From assembly GCA_963930775.1 (NCBI GenBank), contig OZ005707.1, positions 3,100,001 to 3,164,000 of the forward strand: 64,000 bases of DNA, read 5' to 3'. Numbering within the stretch: the stretch's first letter is position 1; each line of letters begins with the position of its first letter. The notes under the pieces are model-generated. The model saw only the letters and a program-made list of their open reading frames with translations. It did not search any database and had not been told where the DNA came from. The translations under genes and the position numbers were made by a program. Source of the stretch: Cliona cf. orientalis (Eukaryota; Porifera; Demospongiae; Clionaida; Clionaidae). This document shows positions 1 through 12,200 of this stretch, in pieces.

Positions 1-284
1 GCGAATTTGGCGACCTTTACCCAATTCGCTAAATTAAGATGAGGCCAAATATTTTTCGAGATGTATTATTCATGACATTGTATTGTGGTACATGCAAAAT
101 CGCTAAATTAAAGTGCAGCTAAATCCTCTCTCCTGAAAATCGCTAAATTAAAGTGCAGTTAACTTTAGAGACACTAAGGTAATTGAAAATTATTATGTGG
201 ATGCATTGATAAACTATCATTGAAAACATCATAAAATAGCTAAATTAAAACCCTCTTCAAATTTCCTGCTTCATATCATGTTGT
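1..284. repeat. AT-rich flank with a short repeated motif
   Basis: No coding signal is visible. The 13-14-base motif ATCGCTAAATTAAA or close variants recurs at about 28, 100, 139 and 235. It resembles the interior of the small TIR elements found elsewhere in the window, so this is probably a decayed repeat. The next exon of the fibrocystin-L gene, if there is one, should lie to the left of the window. Confidence 0.5.
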
Positions 285-288
285 TTAC

Positions 289-3200
289 ATTGCTTCGTAT
301 GGTCCGAAGTCGATGCCAGGTGGTGGGCAGCCATCTCTGGGGCACGGCTCATAGCTGTAGGTGTATGTGATATTATTGTCCTCTGAAGTGAGATTCCCTC
401 CACTGATGAGATAGGTCACCAAACTTGTCTCATTGTCAATGTGCCATGAACTGTAAGGGGACATGGACACAGTATAATCCACATTAGGTCAAAATTTTCA
501 TGTAAAATCAAGATGCATTAAAGTGGTATGCATACACAGCACTGTATTACAAGCTATGGGCATGCCATTAAAGTTTGTGCAATTTATGATTATTGCACTC
601 GTAAGGTCTTCCCTACACATACTAAGCATGAGTGTAGAATTGCAACTGATCGGATGCAGCAGGATGCTGACGTACACTGGTGGTTAACTTGTCCATAGAT
701 CATTGTTTTCACATTTCTTAATTCCAATTTATAATCATACTCTGTCTACATAGTAATAGAACTCACAAGTTGTTGTCAGTTTCCTGTGGGATTTCTCCAT
801 GCTCAGTGGCTTCATAGTTGTGTCCTACTTCAACGTGGTCTGGGAGCATGACAAACTTATGGACAATCCATAGATCACTGGACCGCTTCACACCATATAC
901 ACCAGCGTTGTAGAATGTAGTATCAACTCTAGAGACAAGCATAAAATTGATGGTAAAGTACAACATACCAGAAATATTGGCAGGAATTAAATTTGGCGGT
1001 TGAGCACAAAATCACTATTGCAAGAATATTAGCGGATTTAAATCTGGTGGTTTGGTACGGGATCGCCATATATACGTATACGCGAGTAGGAAATTTTGGC
1101 GGATTTTAATTTGGCAGTTGTAACATAGACCACCAAATCACCAAAATTAATTCCCCATCAAATTTTCCAGCTATACGGTATAGAATCTGATGTGCCCCAG
1201 CTTTTAGTACTAATAGAAGGGACCAAACATATACCCACTATACCCCACTTCAGCAGCTTAATTAATTAGTAAGAAAAGGTGGGCAGAGAGCTGAAATACT
1301 TTCATAGCACAAATTGAATTATATTGGCCAACCTATGTGAATCGGGAGTGAGCCAGGTGATATTGTAGATTTGATTATCCAGCATGGTGAACATGTATCC
1401 GTCCATGTGTGTGAGGCGGTAGTGTCGCCATGGCACCAAAGCACTGCCAAACTCATTCATTACATTCACATCCACACCATTAAGTGTTGCCTAGCAACAG
1501 AACACACATATTATAATAATATGTTCGCACATCAGTACATACTGCAGCACTTACAAGTGGCTCAGCTCCATTCCATGCCAGCCTCAAGAAATTGATCTCA
1601 CTACTGCAGACTGTTCCATTTATTACAGAATTGTTGACACTGAATGCAGGAACAGACTGAGTGCAGAACTCTGGTGGGACTAGTTGACTGTTGGGCAGCA
1701 CCCACCCTCCATTGCTCAGTCCAGTTAACGTACCATCCAGGTCTTTATATAGCACCTACATGCACAGAGTGTACTAGGACCATGCATACAATATTACTAT
1801 GCACTAGAAAATGTTCATGGTTGAAGATTTTATGGGTCAGAACATAGATAATAGAATATCGATGGTCAGAGTTAGATCATAATTGTGAAGACTGGAAGTT
1901 CAACAGAATTTGGTCACAGCATGGAGCTATTCAATCTCAATCATTTTTGCCATAATGCTATGTTACATACTTCAAATTCCCACTGAAATGCAGCCTTATT
2001 GTTCTCCGATCCTCCTATGAAGCTGAGCCGCTCAAACCAAACCTGGAAGCCTCCCTGACGAAACTTGCAGTGTGAACAAGCCTTTAGGCACGACGTGGAG
2101 GAAGAGTCGAAGTTGGCAAAGGTGACATTGGAGACAGTGAGCCTTGGTGTGTTAGGAGTCTTGATCCCTCCTTGCTGAGGCTCTTCAGTATTAATGGAAG
2201 TGTGGGAGATTATCAGCATATCCTATAGATAAAGTTACAAAATTTAATACTGCAATACCCATCTAGTAGAAATTTGGTTATCCTCACTTGTATTTTTGGT
2301 CCACCCCAATGACCTTGTGTTTCAATGATTTCGATTCCATTCTTGACATTGTCAGCCACCTTGAAGCCGACTAGTCTGACATGACCAACAACAGACAGCT
2401 CCACACCATGAATTCCATTGGCATAGGAGGTGAAGTTACTCAGTGTAGCAACTTGGTGAGCTCTGGCACGGCAACCATCAGCCTGCACATTTTATTTTTG
2501 GGATGCAGTAACTGTTATTCAATAATTAAGGGAAGCAATATTACGTCAAGAGTACATCTACTCTTGATTGCGCTTACATGGCCAGTGATAAGAGGTACTC
2601 ACCATTGCTTGTTCTATCACTACAGGCCATATACTCATACAAACCATTTTCTTGTACTCACAAGTGTGTAATTACAGTGGTCCCTCTTTTGAGAGACCGC
2701 ACTTGAATCCAAATAAAAATGGTCTCCCAAACGAGGTGGTCTTCCACCAGAGGAGGGTGGAGCAATAGGTGGAGCTTTGCAAGAGTGGATTGCATTATGC
2801 CATACATAATTTATATGAAAAATAGTTGCTTGGTACCCGTATTCATAAGAAAGAAACTACTTTTCAACCTCCAGTCACAGGGATATTTTTAGCCCGATGA
2901 ATCACTCCTCTTCTAATATGAGAACTTTTCTCTTTCCAGTCGCGCATTACTGTGGCAAAATTCTATTCCAAGGTAGATCTACAGATTGTGCAATGTGCAC
3001 GTGGGGTATTTGATCTACAGAGCTCTAGTTGAGATCAGTGATGGTCTTTAATTTCCACATAATTGGTGGTCTTTGGTTGGGTTCTAGAGGTGGTCTTTGA
3101 CCAGAGGGCTGTTTGTATGTAGAGTGGTTTTGTGCATGCACTTTTTGGTTCTTAATAAGAGGTGGTCTTTCACTAGAGGGGTCTCTCAAAGGAGGGACCA

Positions 3201-6200
3201 CTGTAATAGGGAATACATGATATTATAGTTAGAAATGGACACACACAATGCATACCGAGAACTAACTGCTAGGTTGTCATCCCCAGACCCCACCCTCGAG
3301 GAGGTGGAGTCTGGGGACGAGACTAGGTTGTACCATAGATTGTACTATGTACTCACAAAAGGTAGGTAGGTCTCCCAGATCCTCAGTCCAAACTCACTGC
3401 AAGTATGAGCAGTGTTATTAGCAAACTCTCCAAATGTTTCCTTATTTGGGCAAACTGAAGTGGTGAATGAAGCTCCTGATGGATGGTTGTCAAGATCATA
3501 CCTGCAAAGTTGATTCATAGATGTGGTACTGTATTTCATGGTGTTTTTGTTGTTCTTAAACTTCGATAAAAAGTTATAATTATGCTTTAAGGACAAAATT
3601 TTAATATTCAACATTCTAGCTGTGTGTGCTTATAGTTGTGATAAAGTTTGCTAAGAAAGATTAAACAGAGATACCAAACTTTACGGCTAAAAGCGACTAA
3701 ATGACTAAAATAATTTTTCCAGACACATCTTATTATAGCTGGAATACTCACCAGAATCCATAAGCTCTGGAAGCTGCTGCAGCATTGCCAATGAATGTAT
3801 TTTGTGGATTAGTGATCCAGAACGTGGCTGGGATTTGATCAGTGTTAAGCAGAGACGATGAGCCTCGGGTCAGAACTCCAAGATTTCGAATGTAACGGTT
3901 ATTGGTCTCAATCCCGTCTTCCTATTAGAATATTTCAAGAAAGAATAAGAATGTCTAAGCCAGAAAGCAACACTAAAAAAGCTATAAGAGAAGCCTGGTG
4001 ATGAGGCTAAATAAAGAGTAGATGACAACATGCAAATGCTGTAAATCTTCATAGCTGAGGGCAGCTATAAATTAATCTTACACACTATTATGTTAATTCG
4101 GTATGAGGTTGTTTCTGAAAGTTTTATAAAACGAATATTTCCAGATCTATAGTATAATTACTTACCATAAAGTAGGCATGTCCCTTGATATCGTAAGCCA
4201 CATTGCCCTCAATGAGAAGGTCATGCACACCATGAGCTGTGATGGCTCTGTTGTTGGAATGGTGAATAGCACAGTATCTGATATAAGAGCCATTCATTGA
4301 ACCACTCAGGTGAAAGTGGATGGAGTAGCGACCAAGTCGAAATGCTTGACCACTATATCGAACCTCGGTATGCTCAATTCTGAAGCAAATGATTGGACAT
4401 AGAATCAGGGTTGAATTTTATACTTTTATTTCGAGTACCTGATGGGTGTTGGGTCAGGTCCTCTCCTGTGAATGAAGATCTGGGCTCCATACTGGTCAGC
4501 TCCTAGTCCATCTGATGCTTTGGGACTCTCTAGTTGACTACCCTCAATGATTACATTGTGAGAGAGAAGACCAACTTCAGCTCTGCATTAGCATTGAAAT
4601 GCAAAATCCAATTATGTAAGTTATATCACGGGTGTATAATATGATCATAATGCAATGAAGATAATGCACACTACTATAATACTATAGACACAAATCTTAG
4701 CCGGTGAGCATTAAATTATTACTTGAATTCAACACTGAAATATAATGCTGATGAATGTCATTCAGCATTGAACTAAGATTATTACATCAGATAACCACTA
4801 ATGCAATAATGATGTTATAATGCATACTGTAGACTTTCATTATGTATGGTGGGCATTTTACCTGAGTTCAATAGACTGGCCATCCTCCAGTGTTTCAGTC
4901 ACACCATGGTGAGTAAATCTCAAAGCATTGGTCAGATTGATTGTTCTTCCATCAGCTGAAACTGAAGCTACTTCATTCTCCTATACCAGTACAACAAATT
5001 CCAATTGAACCAACCTTCACATGCAATCACTACAAGCATAATCCTTCTTACCTCTGTTTCATTACCATCCTTGCCAGTGGGAGCAATCACAATCTTGTCT
5101 CCAGGCACCCAGTCCACTGGCTCTTGCAGGTCAAGGCTCGTGGCATTGGCCAGAGCAGTGCTTGCCAACCTTGTCCAGGTTATCCTCCTAGGAATGCCAT
5201 GAAGATCCAATTGTCCTTGTCGAATACCTAGAACCTATTACAATAATTAGCCAAAGTGCATAATACTCAATTATAATATTATTATAGCCATGCCAGCACC
5301 ATGCAATAAAATTAATGTTGGTCCCAACCTTTGCACCATATATGGGTATCTCTGGGTCGGTAATGAAGCCATGAAGAGTGATAGTGGCTCGGTGCTGGAA
5401 GGGATTACTTTCTGTACCAATCTGTTACGAGAGCATTATTTTTAAGTCATATCAAAGAGATGGATAAATTAAGTTATATACCTGCAATCTACCACCATTG
5501 ATGAAGATGTACTTTGCTTGAAGATGCAAATCTTGCTCGTCCTCAAAGATCAGTGTTCCCTCAATCAGGATGAGATTGAGAACTGGAGGACTAATATCCA
5601 GATACACAGTTTGGCTTAATTTGATATAGACAGATTCTCCTTGACGAGGTAAAGCATTGCCACCCCAGGTAAAGCGACTTGACCACCGATCAACATACTC
5701 AAACACAGAGCCCTCACTGCTAGTGGCATACCCTTTGCCTCTCACATAAACTCTGACTATCGCCTCCAAGGTAGTACAATGCTCGCCTGTTCTGCAAGTA
5801 ATGCTGGTATCTGATATTTGGTAGTTACGGCCATACCATTCACACAGGATCCCATCAATAGTTACAGTAATATCACTAGCTTGAAGGTCAGCAGCATTTG
5901 TGATATTAACAGGAAAGAATCCTGTGCCAGCTAGGGACACAATCGTCCCACCTGCTGTACCACCAACATCAGGACTCAAACTGTCAACCTCAGGAGTTAG
6001 AAGGGATGAAAATTCAAATAAATCTGAAGAGAACTCAGTGTTACCATTATACGACACACTGATTGTACAATTTTGTTCAGATGGTTCCAGGGAGTTTGCA
6101 CCAAGTGCACACATCAAACTACTATAGGATGACTGCATTACAAGGCAGTCCACTTGACCACTACAGAGAGTCACTGTAATGGTAGAAAAATCGGCACCAG

Positions 6201-9200
6201 CTGAAAGGTCTGGAAATCCAGCACCATCAATAGTCATGGTGATTCCTCCCCCTTTACCTCCAGATAGAGGGGAAAAGGAATGAATTGTGAGAGAGTAAGA
6301 GATGGAGTTATCACCATTGGTACTGGCAAAGCCAAGTCCATGAATAAAAACGTGAATGTTGTAATGACCAGCTGGCTTTATTGGTAGGGTACAAGTCACT
6401 GAAGTGTCAGTAATAGAGGACGCTGAGCATACGTTTCTCGCTGCTGATGTATCAAAGTCACCAAGAGCACCAATAATTTGCACTTGGACTGCAGAGATAT
6501 TGCTACCAAACTTTGTACCAGTGATAATGATTTGATCACCTCCAGTGGCTGAGTGCCGGTCAAGTTGAGTAACAGTTGGCGTTGACTGGGATGACTGCTC
6601 AAACTGAATCAAAGAATTCACCACAAAGCCATTGACACTTATCCTAACTTCACCAGTGGAGGGAGAAGTCGTAGAATCACTTGTTATACACTGGATCACA
6701 GAGAAACTGGATGATACAATATGGCATGGTGCACCTCCAATTTGCACATCCAAGTGGCTAGATAAATAGCTGAATCCACTACCAGAAATAGTAACTAGTG
6801 TTCCTCCAAATAGACTTCCTGATGATGGTGAAATGCTAGTGGCTGTTGCAGCAATGAATAAGACAGGATAGATAGACTGAGAGTCAGCAATGATGGTGGA
6901 ATTTCTGATATCACCAGGAACTAGTTCTGTTGGATTCACAGATGCATACCCTTTTCCATCAACAAAGACATCCACAAAATAGTGACCAGATTCATAATTA
7001 CTAACAGTACACTGGATCTCTTCAACATCTTGCATGACTGAACGAAATACAACATTTTCACATGGTGCCTTATCAATCAGCACAGTGATAGAATTGATGC
7101 TGGCTCCAACTGTCATGCCCTGGGCAACTAGTCCACGGCCATACAGTGTGAGAATAGTTCCAGGAAATGCTGCAGTAGGCTGAAAGAAAAATAAATCCAA
7201 ATGATGCATCACATACAGTGCAACCAAGCAAGAGAGCAAAACTTTTTAAAACCATATTTTTGGGCTAAAAACTACACAGACAGACCTACTTGATATCAAA
7301 ATGGCCACAACAATCATTTTTATTGTGTTTTACAAAATTGCAAATTTCCCATATATAGCTAATATAGAAGCCACATATGTGCAGGCCAGTTTTCATAGAT
7401 TTTTCACTGATTTTGGATAAAAGTGGCTATATCTCGGAAGTGGTAAGGATTCAAGACTTCACATTTGGGATTTAGTAACTTCATTACAAGTGCTATCAGC
7501 CCACCAAGTGGAATTTCTTAACTGGAACTAAATAGGAAAAAATGTGCCTAACATATTTGGCCCTCCGAAAGGGATTTACGGATAATATCCGGTTAGCAAT
7601 GCACTGCATAGCCTCTACACTCATGTCCAATTAACTTCATATGGATGTGCATGACTGGGTAGAGCGCACACCCTTAACTGAAAACAATACTCATTTAATG
7701 TGCCTAACATATTTTGGAGAGCCGTGTTAAAATGGAAGTATTCATGGTTACATCCCATAATTTAAAATCTAAGTAGAGTTTATGTTGAAGAAGATTGGTA
7801 CCAAATTTCAAATTCTTATCTGTAATAGATTTTATTTTATGAGTCAAAATAGGCTCAAATTCTGAAATAAAAAAGTTTTGCTCTCTTGCTTGGTTGCACT
7901 GTAGGCGTAGGAAGATATTGAAGGCTGACTATCCAATTGTGTGCGAAGTGCACATGAAAGCTTTATGACCACGCCCACTTTGTGTCAAATCACGCCCACA
8001 TCTGCACGATCGAGGCCGCTATCTCGGTGAAAAATGAACTCAGCTGTAAGTCGAGTGGAATAGATTTGGCAGCTATTGAGGCACTTTTACTCATAATCAG
8101 GCCTGGTAAATGTTTTATAACAATACTGGGATGGAGAACAAAGGGGGCTCTGCTAGAATATTGCGGGGGGGGGGGGAGCTGTAGCCCCCCCCCCCCCCCC
8201 CCCCAAATTCCTATGCCTATGCATCATTATTATATAGACCAGAAAAAAATCAGTTCCTCATATTATGTACCTGAATTTGAATCAATTGAGGTGTAGCTTC
8301 AGCACTGTAGGAGAATGAGCAATCAACATTATTTGCACAGTGAGCATTGATTCCATTATCCAATGCTGGAAATCCATCATCAGGAAGGACAATAATCTAT
8401 TAAAATAAATGTGGATTCTTGTGCAACACAACTAGTCTAGTCAGAGCATACTTTAATCTTCATCCCAGCATCACAATGACCAGCAATGGAACAGAGAAAG
8501 TAATAAGATCCAGGCACAAGATCATCAATTATGGCACTATTGTCAACACTGGGTTCCCCCCACACATAGAGAGAGCCAGCAGCTATGTCACAAGAACTGT
8601 ACACATCTTCAGTTACCTGATATCAATAGTACACATCACAATAGTTATTTACTGGAAATGATAGCTCACTTGGTGAAGAGAGTGGAAACCTTGCCAAGTA
8701 AAGATGACTCTCTCCCCTTCCTCAACAGTAAGGTCTTCATATTCTTGAATACGCCATGGGACAGTGTGGGAGATAATATCCTGCAGACAGTAGAGAAGAA
8801 AATCACAGCGCATTTTGGTTGTAATACTATTTAAGTGGTGAGTGCTAACTTGTTCACTGTCTGTGTGCTCTTCAGTGCCAGGTATCACAGTGACTGTGAA
8901 TCGCATTCCTGCTTGACAGTGCCCACCCACTGCACACACAAAGTGATGTTCTCCAACAGAGAGACCACTTATGGACATTTCTCCACTGGTAGTTGGTTCA
9001 ACTTGCCATCTCTTTCTCACCTGTGAATTAAAATAATTAAATAATGTGGAAAAATGTTCAGCAGGCAAATTGTCTGCAAGTGATGCATGAGATCCTCCAT
9101 AAGCTGACTAATTATAGTTACCCTTATCACCTGCATTTCACTATATATATCACTACACAAATATTTTAATAGCTCCAGTATTCTGTCAGAAAATTAATAT

Positions 9201-12200
9201 CTAATCTGTTTCTCACTTTTCCAAGCTCATATGCTGAGTCACCAACAAACTGACATTCATTTGCTGAAGTAACTGCTGTTGATATTTCAAAAATATTGTG
9301 AGGAACTGAGTCATCCCACTGAAACAACAGGCCAGTGCTGGCACTGATGGTGAGGTCGCTATGCTGCCGAACATGCCACTCAATCACTTCAACATTACCA
9401 ACTTGAATCTGCAAATGAGAATGATCAATGAAAACAGATTATTTCTGAGATGTGCAGTCTCATACTCGAAGTTTCCTTCCAGTTTGACATCCTCCTGAAA
9501 CAGAATCAATGAAGTAGTAGATTGCACCCAGCTCAGGAGTGAATGTCATCACTCCACCCCTCTGTGCTTTACTCCACTGCCTTATGAACTGAGCTGAGAG
9601 ATCACACTCCTCAAAAGCATAACGAGATGTTTGTAAAACTCCATGCAAGCTGAAACATATAGCAATGACAAACGTAAAACACTACTGATACATCAATACT
9701 AAATTTTCATACCCTGTCCATTCAAACCGGATGGAAGTAGACTCCTCTATTTCAAGGTACATGTCTTGTGGTGCATCCCAGTTTACTACTGTATCATTGG
9801 TGAAACCTTGATCCATGATACTGTAAATAATGTTGGGCACATTTCCTTGACCGACTCCATCCTCCCCATTCACTGTGATCCATACTGGCTGGCTCTCTGT
9901 GGTGCCATAACGGATACGTGCCTGAATCTGCTGAGAGTGGAGTGGTCTACTGTAGAAGGCTACTTCATCTAAATATCCCTCAAAAGGACCAAGAACTTGG
10001 TTATTAGTGCTTGAAACAGGTGGACTATTGCTGCTACCTCCAATGCTAACTGGAGTGGTAGCAGGTACAGGAAGATACATTGTTCGCTCTTCTATTCGAA
10101 GATTATTAGAGTACAATACTTGCAATCCACTGCATTGATCACCTGGTGGATAGCAATCATCACTGCTATCAGCAGCCCATCCATAATGAACATACTGCCA
10201 CACTGACAGATTAGTGTACTCAGCTCGAATGATACTCCATACTCCTGCCGGTAGTTCACTATCTTCAAGTACATGGAGGTAACCACTACAGCTTTGGGAG
10301 CACTGTGAAGAATTTCTCACCAATTCACACTCCAACGATGAATTTGTGGTGTAGTTTTGAGCAGAGATACTAGTGGCTAGCCAGAACTCAAGCTGGGTAC
10401 AAGGATTCAACATAAGAAGGTAACCTGCACTAGCAGCCACCCCACTATCAAAACTGGACGAGTCCACGATGATTTGATAGTAGCCTCCTGCTTGAGGCAC
10501 CTTAATCCAGAGGTCCATTGCAAACTCAGCAGCATCAGAGAACTCTGGTAGGACAGGGGTTTGCATATAGGATGCTTGAAAGAAGGCAGCCTGATCAGTA
10601 GCAACATTGCCAGATATACCCATTTGCTGTGTCATAACAGTACCGGAGATACTAGCATTTGCTCTGAATCCCAGTACCCCACTGCTTCTGAACCACAGCT
10701 CCCCATCACTGCTCAAATAAGATCCATTACTTCTGTAATAGTCAGCTTGCAAACTCCAGTAAGCCAGAGCCATATCTTGATCTACAACTGACGAATACCC
10801 ATCATCTCTGCTGGCTTGAGTAGTGCATACCAGTTGACCGCCACTATCTATTGATTGGAGGGAGCAAGGTGTATTTCCAAGAAATACTCTAGTCTTTGCA
10901 ATGTCAGATGGTACTATTCCTGTTGTGTGAATGGTGAGAGAAGTTCCACCTCTGAGGGAGCCACTTGTTTCACTAATAGCATCAATCCTGGGATGGATAC
11001 AAATCACGGAATTGTCCAAGCTTGCATAGCCCCACCCTCTGCCAGCAACGTGAAGTATAGGGCGATATCTACCCGGTGATAAGTTCGGAACAGTACAATG
11101 TACTTCTGTAGAGGCTTGATATGTTCTCATTGTGGCCACTGTGGAGTTGAGTGGTATGGTGCGTCTTGAGAAGTTTGAGGAGATGCAGGTTGCTGGAATT
11201 TGACCTCCAAATACAAAAACATTGTCTTCAGCTAGGTCAGATAAGCCAGTTAAAACGAGGTCTATGCTGTCACCAACAGTGGCTGCTGGAGTCACACTCT
11301 GGATGATAGGGGTGGCAGCAGCAGAATAGGTGTAATACTGAAATGGAGATACTGTATCATCGCAGGTTATGTTGAGTGTAGATGTGTTCACTACCACAGC
11401 ACCAACTCTTATGGAGAGCTTGGCTGCAATATCTTCCATATCCACTACAGTGATGCTGCCATTGAATCCTGAAAAAAGATATTTTGCCTTAAAATTGCAG
11501 TAGTTAACAATCAAGCAATGCATACCTATATGTGCATATCCTTCTGTTATGTAGTAATAGGTTCCTGGAGTGGTGAAGGTATGGCTGAAGTTCCCCGTGA
11601 CACTCCGCCTAGAACGAAATCCCACTCCATTATACTCCACCTCTCCAGGAGAATCAATTTGAGCCACACCCCTTCGAGTAGTAAATGATGATCCAGTCCA
11701 GCTCCAGTGAACAGTGTCCCCAACTCTGACAGTCAGAGAGGCAGGGTTCCAGCTGTATCCAAGCCCATAATCATCATGGGAGCTGTGGAGCAAATTCAAC
11801 ACAACGTACTGGATTTGCAGTGTGTACACATAATACGATTGCCAAAATATTGGCGGAAATTAAACTCAGTGGTTGGGCAGCTGCCCAATTTAAATTTGGT
11901 GGTTTGGTACAGGATTGCCACAATAAGTAGCAAGAATCTTGGCTTAACAAAGCAGTCAACTTTATTCTGTAATAGATTACTTACTCATTATTATTAATGT
12001 GGTGGACAGTAGCTGAAGAGGTTGTGACACAAACAATCTCAGTGTCTGTATGGCTAACAATGTTGCACTGGTGATCACCAAGAGTCACTTCTATCAGTGA
12101 CAGATCTTGCCCAAAGCCACGCCCATCAATATCCAGGGTCTGACCTCCAAATAAAGATCTGCATGCAAGTACATTAATTTTAAATAGACTGTTACTCCAA

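Larger units (their letters stand above)
289..5234 (-). other. PKHD1L1: Beta-helix (PbH1) region of fibrocystin-L
   Basis: Fourteen small exons between 5234 and 289 encode the region after G8. It includes ITWTRLASTA, RYSIHFHLSG, IRYCAIHHSNNRAITAHGV and LLIEGNVAYDIKGHAYFM, the characteristic core of the G8/PbH1 block. Further beta-helix-like segments follow to PCPRDGCPPPG. All reading phases close except around a weak linking exon near 2608-2660, which has a perfect GTGAGT donor but a poor acceptor. The final exon has an in-frame TAA at 287-285, overlapping a possible GTAAAC donor at 288. Confidence 0.78.
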
